Shown: positions 44,048 through 55,620, counted from the first letter of the stretch. The stretch is DNA of 64,000 nt from Papio anubis (GCF_008728515.1 NC_044978.1:2003771-2067770); one strand, 5' to 3'. A program made the numbers and translations. The notes: generated by a model not told the origin, from the letters alone.

Positions 44048-44827
44048 GAAAGTAGTGGTTTAGAATAAAAAGCAAGATCAAAGTTATCAGCCAATCTGTG
44101 AGTCTAGGACTACCTAATACCAAAACCAGACAAAGATACTATAAGAAAAGAAAATTACAGTCCAGTAATCCTGTGAACACAGATAAAAAAATCTTCAACA
44201 AAATATGAGCAAACAAGCTCAACAGCGTATTGATAGAATCTTACACCATGATCAAGTGGGATTTATCCCTAAGATGCAAGGATGGTTCAACATATGCAAA
44301 TCAATATATGTGATAGACTATATTAACAGAATGAAAGATAAAACCCATATGATCATCTCAATAGACGAAGAGAAACCTTTTGACATAATTCAACATCCTT
44401 TCAGAATAAACTCTCAACATTTTAGTTATAGAAGGAATGTACCTCAACAAAATAAAGGTCATATGTGACAAATTCACAGCTAACATTATACTTAAGATGA
44501 AACACTGAAAGTTTTTCCTCTAAGATCAGGAACAAGACAAGGATGCCCCTTCTATGCAATATAGCACTAAAAGTCCTAGCTAGAGGAATTAGGCAAATAA
44601 AAGAAATAAAAGGTATCCAGACTGGAAAGGAAGAAGTAAAATGGTCTCTGTAGATATCATAATCATATATAAAAAGCCCTAAAGACCTATCAAAAATATT
44701 TGAGAAGTAATAAACAATTCAATAAAGTTGTAGACTACAAAATCAATGTACAAAAGTTAGTAGTGTTTATGTATACTATCTGAAGAAGTCAGCTAGCTCA
44801 CTGTTAGTATCTATAGTGTTTATTAAA

Positions 44828-44903
44828 GTTTATAAATGTTGTTAGTGTATATAGTGTTTGTATATGTTTATAAATGTTGAAGTATATATAAAGTGTTTAT
44901 ATA
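44828..44903 (+). repeat. 38-bp tandem duplication in L1
   Basis: Two adjacent 38-bp units (44828-44865 and 44866-44903) both begin 'gtttataaatgttg' and are AT-rich. A partial earlier unit ('gttagtatctatagtg') precedes them. The repeats replace normal L1 ORF2 sequence. Confidence 0.75.
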
Positions 44904-44981
44904 GACTAACAATGAACTATCTGAATTCTTCTTCAATGAAGAAGTTTATATATACTAAAAATGATAGTTCATTTTTAGTCT
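44903..44981. repeat. Nested inverted repeats (hairpin/cruciform)
   Basis: Outer arms 'agactaacaatgaactatc' (44903-44921) and 'gatagttcatttttagtct' (44963-44981) match at 18 of 19 positions. An inner hairpin 'cttcttca' / 'tgaagaag' with a 1-nt centre lies at 44928-44944. One arm equals ordinary L1 sequence, so the other is an inverted copy. Confidence 0.85.
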
Positions 44982-46375
44982 ATCTTGTTTGATAGTAAAC
45001 AATCAAAACAATGCAATTTTACAACAGCATTTTAAAAATACCTAGCAACAAAGTTAACTAAAGAGGTAAAAGATCTGTACACTGAAAACTATAAAAGCCT
45101 GTTAAAATAAACAGAAAAATATGCAAATAAATGGAGAGATGTCTCATGTTCATGGATTGAAAGAATTAATACTGTTAAAATATTCATACTACCCAAAGTG
45201 AGCTATAGATTCAATGTAATCCCTACAAAAATTTCAATGACAGTTTTCACAGAAGTAGAAGAAAAAGATACTAAAAAATCATGTGGAATTACAAAAGACC
45301 TCAAGTAGCCAAAGCAATCTTGAGCAATACAAACAAAGCTGAAGACACCACACTATCTAATGTCAAAACATATTACAAAGCTACAGTATTTGAAAGAGCA
45401 TGCTAGTGTCATAAAAATAGACACATAAACCAATGGAACAGAATAGAGCGCCCAGAAATAAATACACATATTTACAGTCAACTACTGTGTGACAAAAATG
45501 TCAAGAATATACAATGGAGAAAGGATAGTGTCTTTAGTAAGTGGTATTGGGAAAACTAGATGTCTACATGCAGAAGAATTAAATTGGATCTTTTCTCACA
45601 TCATAGGGAAAATCAACTTAAAATGGATTAAACATAAAACTTGAAACTGTAAAACTGCTAGAAGAAAACTGGGAAAAAACTTTTTGACATTGATCTAGGC
45701 AATGATTTTTTGGATATTACTCCAAAAGCACAGGTAACAAAAGCAAAGACATACCATTTGGATCGCATCAAACTGAAAACCTACAGGAGAAAAGGAAATC
45801 CTTTCACACTGTCGATTGAATGTAAATTAGTATAATCATTATAGAAAATAGTATGGATGCTTCACAAAAAATTACAAATAGAACTATCATAAGACCCAGC
45901 AATCTTACTACTGGATATCTATCCAAAGAAAATGATATCAGTATGTCAAAGAGATATCTGCACTTTCATGTTTATTGCAGAATTATTCACAATAACCTAG
46001 ATATGGAAGCAGCCTAAGTGTCCATCACAGCTGAACAGATAAAGAAAAGGTGGTACATAAATGCAATGGACTATTATTTAGCTTTAAAAATAAGAAAATC
46101 ATGTCATTTGCAATAACCTGGATGAACCTGGAAGAGGACATTACATTAAGTAACATAGCCAACCACAAAAATATAAATACCACATGATTCCACCTATATG
46201 TGGAATCTGAAAATACTGAACTCATAGAAGCAGGGAGTGGAATAGTGGTTACCAGGGGCAAAAGATGGAGGTTTGGGGAGATGTTGGGCAAAGGATACAA
46301 AATTTCAGTAAGACAGGACAAATAAGTTGAAGAGCATTAACATAAAACATGGTGACTATAGTTAGTAACAATGTA

Positions 46376-46680
46376 CAGCTGACTCTATAACAACACGGGT
46401 TGGAATTCTGTGGGCCCATTTCTATGCAGATCTTTTCAACAAATACAGTCAGCCCTTTGTATCCAAGGATTCTGCATCTGCAACCAAACACGGATTGAAA
46501 ATACTGAATTTTCAATCCAGAAATACAGTGCTCGTGGGATGCAAAACCCAGATACACTGAGGGCTGACTTTTCTCACACATGGGTTCCACAGGGCAGAAT
46601 GTGGAACCTGAGTATTCCTAGATTTTGGTTTAAGCAGGGCTTCTGGAACCAAATCTCCCAACTACACTGAGGGATGACTA
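46376..46680. mobile_element. Tigger-family nonautonomous DNA transposon (MER8/MER2-like)
   Basis: 'ataacaacacgggttggaat' with 'gcagatcttttcaacaaata', then 'cagtcagccctttgtatcc', are Tigger MITE text. Complementary ends 'actgagggctgac' and 'actgagggatgac' occur at about 46557 and 46665. TA dinucleotides flank both ends, as expected for TcMar elements. It sits at the end of the L1 3' UTR. Confidence 0.7.
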
Positions 46681-46818
46681 TATTGTATTCCTGAAAACTC
46701 TTAAGAGCAGATTTTGTGTTCTCATCACACACACAAAAATAGGTATGTGAGGTAATGCATATGTTAGTTACCTTCATTTAGCTATTTCACAATGGATGCA
46801 CATTTTAAAACATGATAA

Positions 46819-47346
46819 CATGCTGCTATAAAGACACATGCACACGTATGTTTATTGCGGCACTATTCACAATAGCAAAGACTTGGAATCAACCCAAATG
46901 TCCATCAGTGACAGACTGGATTAAGAAAATGTGGCACATATACACCATGGAATACTATGCAGCCATAAAAAAGGATGAGTTTGTGTCCTTTGTAGGGACA
47001 TGGATGCAGCTGGAAACCATCATTCTGAGCAAACTATTGCAAGAACAGATAACCAAACACCGCATGTTCTCACTCATAGGTGGGAACTGAACAATGAGAT
47101 CACTTGGACTCGGGAAGGGGAACATCACACACCGGGGCCTATCATGGGGAGGGGGCAGGGGGGAGGGATTGCATTGGGAGTTACACCTGATGTAAATGAT
47201 GAGTTGATGGGTGCTGACAAGCTGATGGGTGCAGCACACCAACATGGCACAAGTATACATACGTAACAAACCTGCACGTTATGCACATGTACCCTAGAAC
47301 TTAAAGTATAATAATAATAAAAAGAAAAGAAAAGAAAAAAATAAAT
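46819..47346 (+). mobile_element. 5'-truncated young L1PA, same 3' UTR type as the full-length L1
   Basis: Carries the last ~270 bp of ORF2 and the 3' UTR. It is flanked by the perfect 12-bp duplication 'aaaacatgataa' (46807-46818 and 47347-47358). It shares 'ggcctatcatggggag' and 'gcattgggagtta' with the 15.8-kb L1, which points to the same subfamily. An 18-bp tandem duplication (47197-47214 and 47215-47232) in the 3' UTR is private to this copy. A G-rich tract lies at 47146-47167. Confidence 0.95.
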
Positions 47347-47404
47347 AAAACATGATAAATACCATATTTATTTCTCAAATAAAATAAATAATGTTTAAAA
47401 ATAA

Positions 47405-48385
47405 TAGGTTCTGATGGCAAAGGAAATGATCAAGAGTGAAAAACAACCTATGGAATTAAAAATATTTGCAAAGCATACATTTCATAAGGAGTTACTATCC
47501 AAAATATATAAGGAACTCAGACAACCAAATAGCCAGGAAACAAGTAACCCAGTTAAAAAATTGGCAAAGAACCTGCATATACAATTCTCAAAAGAAGACA
47601 TAAATTGCCAAAAGGTATATGAAAAAAATACTTAACATCATTAACAATCAGGGAAACTCAAAGTAACCCCACAATGAGATATCACCTCATACCTGTTCAA
47701 ATAGATATTATGAAAAGATAAAAGATAACAAATGTTGGGGAGGATGTAGAAAAGAGAACCTCTCTACACTGTTGGTGGGTATGTAAATTAGCACAGTCAT
47801 TACAGAAACAGTACGAAGGTTTCTCAACAAGTTAAAAATAGAACTACCATATGATTCAGCAATTGCACTATTGGGTATAAATTCCAAGGGGAACAAAATC
47901 AGTAAGTCAAAGAGATACCTGGACTCCCGTCATTACAGCACTATTCACAATAGCTAAGACATGAAATCAAACTAAGTGCTCATCAACAGATGAACTGATT
48001 TTTTTAAATGTGGTATATACACATAATGGAATTCTATTTAGAGTAAAAAAAAAAAAAAAAAAAAGGAAATCCTGTCATTTGAGATAACATGGATGAGCAT
48101 TATGCTAAGTGAAATAAGTCAAACACAGAAAGACAAATACTGCATGATCTCAAGTCTGTATGTAATCTAAAGAAGTTGAACTCATAGAAGCCGAGAGTAG
48201 AACGGTGGTCGCCAGGATGTGGGGGAGAATGGGGAGATAGATGTTGGTTGAAGGGTACCAAGTTTCAATTAGGATGAATGAGCTCTGGAGATCTACTGTA
48301 CAGCATATCCAATATAGTTAATCCTGAAGCATTGTATACTTGGAAAAAATAACACTTTGTATATTTCCAAATAAAAATTATCAGC
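47405..48385 (+). mobile_element. L1MA-like ORF2 C-terminus and 3' UTR
   Basis: Starts at 'ttctgatggcaaaggaaatg' (the region equivalent to 'cagcaaaggaaac' in L1 ORF2). It continues through 'gttggggaggatgtagaaaa', 'cctctacactgttggtggg' and 'agataacatggatgagcatt' to 'aattaggatgaatgagctctg'. A run of ~23 A at 48042-48064 interrupts the coding region. Confidence 0.85.
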
Positions 48386-49428
48386 CAAGAAGTAGTGGAT
48401 AGGTAGATGTGTCTGGAATATGAAATTAGCCTGCTAGCTCCACTCAAGTTGTTGTTCAGTATCATAAAAAAGTAAACCTACTGCTTGAGCTGAGAGTATG
48501 TTGGTACCAATAGAACTAATTCTCAAAATAAAAGGACCATTAAAACTACACATTACAGAAAACAGAATTACAGTAAACATTGCAAACCCTGGATTATTCA
48601 ATACAACTTGATTTGTAGTCCTTTAAGTCATTTTGCTTTGAAAGAAAATGACCATTTTCATAATTTAGGAGCTGGTTGGTTTGCAACTATGCTCAGACTT
48701 ACCAAAAATATGTTGTTGCTTAGGCCCTTTAAAATGTAATGGAAATCATCAGTCTGAGAAGAGGAGGTATGATTGTCCTTACAAAAAATTGCATTTATAT
48801 CTTCTGGAGTTTCAAAATCTGTAATTACCTTCTCCAACAACTCAGAAATTTGGCTCCAACTTCCTCTATAATCTGACTTCAGTTTACACACCTTGTCTTC
48901 TTTCCCTTCAACTAGTCTAGCATCTTAACCATGACAGGGAGTCAATATGCAAATCCAATTCCTGCTTCACATCACTGCTTGCGTTATAACACACACGATT
49001 ATGTAGATATACGAGGTCTTTTTTTTAACATACTAAAGATTCAGTTTTTGCCTATGAAAGATTGTATCTGTTCCACAAGACATATTTTGAAGACTTATAT
49101 TACACTTAAAATCTATACATCTATCATCATTATCACATCTATTAAGTTCTTAATAAATGATAAATATCAGTTATTCATATTTTCTCATTTCATCAAACTA
49201 TCTACTACCAAGTATGGAAGTAAATTTATCTGGTCTCCTACTGAGGTTGTTTTCCAAGCTTCCAAGTTTCCAAAGTTTATAAAGTATATATAAGTATTAT
49301 GTAAGTATTATAAGTGTATATAATACATACATATAAAATACATAGTGTTGTTGTAGATTTAAGGGATTGTGCATTTTTACTTTTGCATTACAAAACAATC
49401 CTCCAAACAAAAAGCAGACACACACACA
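48386..49428. other. Unassigned AT-rich intergenic DNA
   Basis: The 120-codon frame at 48931-49293 has no recognisable domain and sits in AT-rich DNA. A short TA/AAGTA-type repeat cluster lies at 49270-49345. Confidence 0.45.
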
Positions 49429-49480
49429 CTTGGCCTCCCAACGTACTGGGATTACAGGTGTGAGTCACTGCGCCTGGCCA
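49429..49480 (-). mobile_element. Alu head fragment, antisense, lacking the 3' part
   Basis: Only ~50 bp of the Alu 5' end is present ('ttggcctcccaacgtactgg' to 'gcgcctggcc'), preceded by a short CA run. No A-tail or right arm follows. No target-site duplication is evident. This is a 3'-deleted Alu or a head-only fragment. Confidence 0.7.
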
Positions 49481-50193
49481 AGATCTTTTGAAGTGATTCT
49501 GCCATTGTTCTGATTTTTTTCTTTAAGAATTCACAAAGCATTATGAAATATATATTTGACCTTTCAGAAACGTATGCTGTTTAAGAAAAAAGTATTAATG
49601 AAACTTGTTAAAAACAGTAACGGAGACTTTGTTCAAGAGAGTACTTCTGTCATAGATCCAGGATCACTGCAATGGGGCCTTACAGTGGGGGAGCGAGATT
49701 GGGCTCAGTTCTGAAAAAAATAAGAAAAAGTGAGAATTTACAAACGAGGAGCAGGGGAGGGAGCTCGGTGGATGGAAAATTACGAAGAGGAAACATTAGC
49801 AGTAAGGGGGACTCTATGGCCAAACTGACCTGCCAGGATGCTGGCTGGAGGCCCACCAGGGCGATCAGGCATCATCTGGAGGATAGTGGAGGATGAGGAA
49901 CCCGGTCAGATATCCAGGGTGAGCAGACAAGGAGAATGACTAAATTGACTTTGCAAGGTTCTTGCTAAACTTGAACAATGTACAGACGAGTAAAAAAGTC
50001 TAAAAGTCGAGAAATCGTTGAAGAGAGTATACAGTTTGGTCCAGAGGCCCTGTCAATACTTTCTGACACACTCGTATATTAAAACACTACACAGTTACTT
50101 GTATCACTCAGGGCCATTCGAAAAATTAAAGTTGATGTAAAGTACTGAATTGGAATTAATAGTAGTATAAAATACGAGGGAATTTATTTAATA
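49481..50193. other. Unassigned segment, GC-richer core
   Basis: A GC-richer stretch at ~49660-49930 ('gagattgggctcagttctg', 'ggaggcccaccagggcgatc') looks like an old interspersed repeat, possibly an ERV internal or LTR piece. I cannot name it. No supported gene. Confidence 0.4.
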
Positions 50194-50202
50194 TAGGGCA
50201 CT

Positions 50203-50490
50203 TTTTTTTTTTTGACAGTCTTGCTCTGTCGCCCAGGCTGGAGTACAGTGGGAGGATCTTGGCTCACTGCAACCGCTGCCTATTGGGTTCAAATGATTCT
50301 CCTGCCTCAGCTTCTCAAGTAGCTGGGGTTACAGGTGCCTGTCACCACGCCCAGCTAATTTTTGTATTTGTTAGTAGAGATGGGGTTTCACCATTCTGGC
50401 CAGGGTGGTGTCGAACTCCTGACCTTGTGATCCACCCACCTCGGCCTCCCAAAGTGCTGGGATTACAGGCGTGAGCCACCACGCCCGGCC
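50203..50490 (-). mobile_element. Alu (full length, antisense)
   Basis: A poly(T) run leads into antisense Alu text ('cagtcttgctctgtcgcccagg') and ends 'gccaccacgcccggcc'. Flanks 'tagggcact' (50194-50202) and 'taggacact' (50491-50499) are a target-site duplication with one mismatch. Confidence 0.92.
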
Positions 50491-50499
50491 TAGGACACT

Positions 50500-51177
50500 A
50501 TTTTTAAAGGTGTTAGAAGACCTTAAGGAGCCACCAGGGGATTCCTTGCTGCTGGAAGTTGCCTTTGTCCCTAGGTTGGAGGTTCAAAGGGAGTAGCTTA
50601 AGACTTGGAGCTGCCAAGCCTGAAGTAGAACTTTGGAGGCCTCACTAGGCAGCGAGACCTTGTGTCTTGTGGGCAGAGTATCACTGGCCGGAGATGGCAC
50701 CACAGAAGAGAGAGAAGGGGAGATATACCAGGATATACCAGGACAGGACAGCGCTGACTTTCTGCCGGTGCCTCTCATTGGCTGCAAGGAGCCAGCCGTC
50801 GATGCACAAGGAATCCTGGGAAGTGTAGTTTGCAGAGATCAGGTCCTCGCAGTCCTCCCACGCACAGCAGAGCCAGGGAGAGGGGGGAATGATTTTCAGA
50901 TCAAACATATAAATAAACAGCCCCATACTGGAAACTTACCACAGTACACAATAGCACCTTGCACTTCTTTTTTCTTGTAGTACCACCCTACAGAGGCAGC
51001 CACTTTTAACTCTTTCAGCTGTTTCTTCTGTAGTTTTGTCTGTTTCTAAACATGAGACCTATATTGTTATTTATTGATTTTGCATGTTGAAATATTACAT
51101 GATTTTCTATGATGATGGATATAGATTTAGTTCTCTTATTTGCCCCTCCCTCGTTCTTGCAATAGGATTATCACAAT
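50500..51177. other. Unassigned segment, probable ancient repeat
   Basis: 50540-50920 contains 'tggctgcaaggagccagcc', 'ggaatcctgggaagtgtag' and 'ttgcagagatcagg', in the style of an old LTR family. The 115-codon frame at 50633-50980 is probably part of that repeat. A short near-tandem 'gatataccag' pair lies near 50720. Confidence 0.4.
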
Positions 51178-51190
51178 AGAATCATATCAT

Positions 51191-51497
51191 TTTTTTTTTT
51201 TTTTTTTTTTTTTTTTGAGACGGAGTCTCGCTCTGTCGCCCAGGCTGGAGTAAGTGGCGCGATCTCGGCTCCCTGCAAGCTCCGCCTCCCGGGTTTACGC
51301 CATTCTCCTGCCTCAGCCTCCCGAGTAGCTGGGACTACAGGCGCCCGCCACCACGCCCGGCTAGTTTTTTGTATTTTTTAGTAGAGACGGGGTTTCACCG
51401 TGTTCGCCAGGATGGTCTCGATCTCCTGACCTCGTGATCCGCCCGTCTCGGCCTCCCAAAGTGCTGGGATTACAGGCTTGAGCCACCGCGCCCGGCC
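51191..51497 (-). mobile_element. Young AluYR-like element, antisense
   Basis: A 26-base T-run leads into near-consensus antisense Alu. A perfect 13-bp duplication 'agaatcatatcat' flanks it (51178-51190 and 51498-51510). Its complement has 'ggctcaagcctg' at the head and 'gccgagacgggc', the combination I associate with Old World monkey AluYR. Low divergence and a long A-tail indicate a recent insertion. Confidence 0.95.
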
Positions 51498-51510
51498 AGA
51501 ATCATATCAT

Positions 51511-53699
51511 TTTTAATGTAGATTAGCAAGCTGTACATCACTAAGTGATGAAAATACTGTTCACCGCTGGGCCAGCTAGCATGCTATGTTTACTCTTTTT
51601 ATACTGTGTAGATATTTGTTTTGAAGGAGATGCACCTGTTCTTCCACTTGTATGATTCATTCTCACATCCTTAACTCTGTTCTTACTCTCCTTAATTCTT
51701 CTTGGCTATGATTCTAAATAGCAACTACTTTTCTACTGAGTCTCTCTCTCTCTTAACTAGAAAAAAGTTTTTGGGGCCTCTTTTCACTTGCTGTGATCTG
51801 GACTGGCTGCTCTCGGCTTTAGCTGTGTGCTGTTATCTGTGGCTGTGTTCCTAATTTCCTAACTTGGATATACCGTATTCCAGCACAGACTTCCGTTTTC
51901 CTAGTTACTTTGTTTTCCTGTGCCATAGCTGATAGGAACTTTTAAAGGAAGTGTGAATTAAAAGCAGTGCACCTGTGGAATAAAGTATTAACAAAATTTC
52001 AAGGTTGAACATTATGTTTTCTTTAAAATTTATCAGGCCTTGTTGTTCTATTGACTTTTAGCAAAAAAAAAAAAAAAAAAAAAAAAAGGCTTGTGTTGAT
52101 CCATCAGCGCTATTCAGATTCTCATTCTTTTGTATGTGATTTACGGTTTTTATGGAAAATTTTAGACGCTTCTCTTTAGTGCTGATGCTTTTAAATTTTA
52201 TATGCCTTAAATGAGACATTTTCATTTTTTATCCTGGCCATTAAAAAGGATTTTGAGGACTCAACTCTTTTAGTTTGGGGAAATTTTCCTGTATTAGTGC
52301 TTTTATAACTTTTTCTCCAGGCTTTTTCTGTCTCCCCACTCTTGTGCCATTTTTTCCAGAAAATGAAATTTCTTGCAATGATTTTCCATGTCTTGTATTT
52401 TTCCTTGTTATTTCTTTTTTTTTTTGACAGATTTCCTAAACTTTTCCTGTTGTATTAGAATTTTTGACTATCATAATTTTTTCTTAATTTTCAAAGACTT
52501 TTAATTGTTCTAGTTGTCACTGTTTTCTAATTGTTCATTTTTCATGGCATTCCTGTTGTTATCAGTACAGTTTGTTTTAATTTTTCTGATAATTTATACT
52601 CATTTTTTTCAGTTTTCTTCTGCTTCCTGAATTATCTTTGTCCCCACATTTTGCTTTATTATTGACTTACTCTTTCATCATGGGATAATTTTTCACGTAT
52701 CTGCTGGTCCTTGGACACTAAGATGCTGATTGGAAACTCTGGGCTGTTTTCGGGAACTCACTCCAGGAAACTCAGGAGGGAGCTGCTCTTTTTCTTTATG
52801 TAACCCCTAATGCCAGTATCTGCAGGTCTTTTCTCTGAAGACATCTTTGGATGTCTCCTGAGGAAAAGAATTTGAAACTTTGCCTGGAAAATAGATGTAG
52901 TCTGAAATTGGAATATCCTCCATGGTGACAAATCCTTATCTTTGGGAAGTGGATTTATCTTTTGATAATACCCAGAGGTTATTTAATCAAATTTGATAAA
53001 TTGAGCATATAGTAATTAAACAAATAAAAAGTATGGCTTAACTATAAAATAATGGAACTGACTGACGTGCATAACTCAAACCTACCGTTATATATCTGCT
53101 CAGTGGTGCTGGGTTGGAAACTGTGGGACTGCTTGCCATCTGCTTCTGCGGCTACAAGTCACTAGTGGGAGACAGGAAGACAGCAGGTGGAGAAAAGGGA
53201 AGCACTCAAGTCAATACAGCCACAGCAGCATTTGGTTTAGTAGTTGACATACCTTTTCTTCCACACTCCAGAACCATTCTTATCATCTCCAGCTCAGAGA
53301 TAACAAGCACCAGTGAGGTAGCACTGCCCCTCAGAAATCTGAGTCCCAGCTCTGTGGGGTCTCTCCCTGACTCCTACAAAGAAAAGTCCAGTTCTCAGGC
53401 GTCTGGGTCACAGCTCTGCTGGGCCTAGTTTCCGAGGTTGTAGGTGGTGATAAACCCATTCTTTTTCCTTTGTTCCAGTCCTGGGGGTGTAACCTAAGCA
53501 TCCTCTTTCCACCTTTTTGCCTTTTCAGGTCTCCAATAGCCTTGGAAACCATTCTCTCTACTAAAATGCTGGTGTGGTTTCTCTTTTCATGGTGGGACTT
53601 GAACCGAGATACTTCTGAACTGATCTTAAAACAAGTGCAAAAGACAATAAATGAATTGTGAATAATGATAGCATCACTTGAATAGTACAGAAGAGAAAA
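51511..53699. other. Unassigned intergenic DNA
   Basis: Contains a 25-base A-run (52063-52087) with no recognisable SINE or LINE attached. A pyrimidine-rich stretch lies around 52300-52650. A GC-richer part at 53100-53500 holds a 104-codon frame (53114-53428) without a known domain. No confident family call. Confidence 0.45.
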
Positions 53700-53930
53700 G
53701 TGAGTGTAGCGTTTTAAACTGTAGGGACCACACGTACATCTTGGCTCAGCTACTTGCTATGATGGGAGACTAAGAGCTTTGAACATCTGTTTCCACAAAG
53801 CTAAAGTAGGGATATTACCTATTTTCTTAGGCAATTAGCAGCAAGAAATGAGATGATAGATATTAAACACTTAAAACAGTGCCTGGCATATAATAAGTGT
53901 TTAATAAATTGTATTTAACATGTTAAACAG
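53700..53930 (+). mobile_element. MIR
   Basis: MIR features in order: 'cttggctcagctacttgc', 'catctgtttccacaaagc', 'aaagtagggatattacctat', 'gagatgatagatattaaac' and 'aacagtgcctggcatataat', ending 'gtgtttaataaattg'. Confidence 0.75.
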
Positions 53931-54554
53931 AAAAGATTACTAAGTGAGAGTGGACATACGTATTTATCTTGATTAAAAACTCACCAGTTCATGTTCCCGC
54001 TCCATGTGTATTTCCTGTGAAAGTTTTAACAGGACCCGTGTCACTGTTAGTGTTCAAAAGTTTTACTTTGTGAACTTTTGGAAAGTTTAGCATTGTGATC
54101 GAATTCTGAATTAAGTCATTGAATTACTAGGGTCTGTCTAGTAAAGCTTCATTCTCATGTGCAATAGGTTCCTGTCACTTCTGTGCTTCTGTCTTCTCCT
54201 GTCTTCTCCAGTCTTCTCCTGTCTTGCATTTCAATTAATTTCCTTTCTTTTCATTAACTTCCCTTTTCTCTGTGAGGCATTTGTATTTTTAAACACTTAA
54301 CCTGTGTCCAGGATTGAACTAGCAAGTATAAATTATGCTACTTATTGATAACTTCTTTGCATGTTATATTTATTTCAAATAATTCTTTTGTGCAATTCAC
54401 TGCAATAAACCAATGCCCCGAATCTCTGGCACATTTGATCCAGTCACCCTTGACAGCCCCTATCATGTGTTTTCTCACAAGGATGAATAAACTGCATCAT
54501 ATGATAATATTTTTATTTTTGAGGCATTTCAACATTTTAAAAGTTTTAAAAGGA
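53931..54554. other. Unassigned intergenic DNA
   Basis: A small TCTTCTCCTG(T)-type tandem repeat lies near 54188-54225 ('gtcttctcctgtcttctcc'). Otherwise nothing is recognised. Confidence 0.5.
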
Positions 54555-54559
54555 TACAT

Positions 54560-55035
54560 ATTATGAGCTTCAGTCCTCACAACAAACCTATTCTGGAATT
54601 ACGCATATTTTACAAAAATAGATGCAGTGCAGCTGGGCGCGGTGGCTCACGCCTGTAATCCCAGCACTTTGGGAGGCCAAGGCGGATGGATCACCTGAGG
54701 TCAGGAGATTGAGACTAGCCTGACCAACATGGTGAAACCCCGTCTCTACTAAATACAAAAAAATTCGCCGGGTGTGGTGGTGCATGTCTGTAATCCCAGC
54801 TACTTGGGAGGTTGAGGCAGGTGAACTGCTTGAACCTGGGAGGTGGAGGTTGCAGTGAGCCTAGATCGTGCCATTGCAGTCCAGCCTGGGCAACAAGAAC
54901 AAAACTCGGTCCAAAAAAAAAGAAGTCGATGCAGTGGCATTTTAAGTGCCCTCCTCAAGGTCGGATGTTGTCACTGGTAAAGTCAGGAAACGCGCTGAAG
55001 TCTTCCTTATTACCGCATAATGTCATTAGACTCTC
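54560..55035 (-). mobile_element. MIR, antisense, split by an Alu
   Basis: 'cagtcctcacaacaaaccta' and 'catattttacaaaaatagat' before the Alu, and 'taagtgccctcctcaaggtc' with 'gtcactggtaaagtcaggaa' after it, are the complement of one MIR core. Confidence 0.65.
54630..54927 (+). mobile_element. Alu (full length) inside a MIR
   Basis: Starts near 'agctgggcgcggtggctc' and ends with a short A-run. The 9-bp duplication 'gatgcagtg' flanks it (54621-54629 and 54928-54936). Confidence 0.92.
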
Positions 55036-55039
55036 TGCT

Positions 55040-55613
55040 CCATGAACACGCTTAAGGTTATGTGAATATGAAGTGTCTTTCCATGGCTATAAAAATTATC
55101 AAAGAGATAGTGGAACCATTTTATTTGTGTCCAGTTTCTTTCAGTTTATAAAGTACTGCAAAGGGATACACTACATTTACTATTACATCTTGTTGTCAGT
55201 CTGAGGGTTGAAGTTGGCGAAACAGCATTCTTGAATTATGTGAGACTTTTCTCATGTTGATTGGGAGGATTTGTATGTGCATGTGCGTGTGTGTGTGTGT
55301 GTGTGTGCTCATGCATGTTGTGGTTTGGCTGGGGGTTCATGGATAGTGAGGGTTGAGAAGCTCTGTGTTAGAGCATTGCCAAATAGGTGCTTGCAATTTC
55401 CTTACCTAAAAATATTCTCAAACTAGGGTATTTCTCTGCCTAAAATTAATTAAAATAATCTTGAGTAAAGTTAGAGAAACCAGTTTATGTAAAAATAATT
55501 TCAGACACACACACCTATCTTAGTATTTAATCTGCTTTAATATTGCTATCATATAAGGGCTTCAGAGCAAATTTCCAAGATCACATGTTCATTAAAATGA
55601 TTTATTCTACTAA
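55040..55613. other. Unassigned intergenic DNA with a (GT)n tract
   Basis: A GT tract lies at about 55280-55308. No other recognisable feature. Confidence 0.5.
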
Positions 55614-55620
55614 TTTTATC

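Larger units (their letters stand above)
44105..46375 (+). mobile_element. L1 (L1PB/L1MA-grade) ORF2 and 3' UTR
   Basis: Begins in the RT region ('taataccaaaaccagacaaag') and continues through 'atgatcaagtgggatttatc', the C-terminal domain, and 3' UTR text 'ggtgactatagttagtaaca'. A segment after 'aaactgaaaacctac' (about 45790) is deleted relative to other L1s. The motif at 44800-44990 is expanded and rearranged. No intact frame survives; the 87-codon piece at 44205-44468 is RT-derived. Confidence 0.85.

Noticed and set aside
48931..49293. 120-codon plus-strand ORF
   Set aside because: It is AT-rich with Ile/Ser/Lys/Tyr bias and no motif; chance openness is likely.
52063..52087. 25-base A-run considered as the tail of a retroposed gene
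   Set aside because: The preceding sequence shows no mRNA-like or SINE/LINE content, and no flanking duplication was found.
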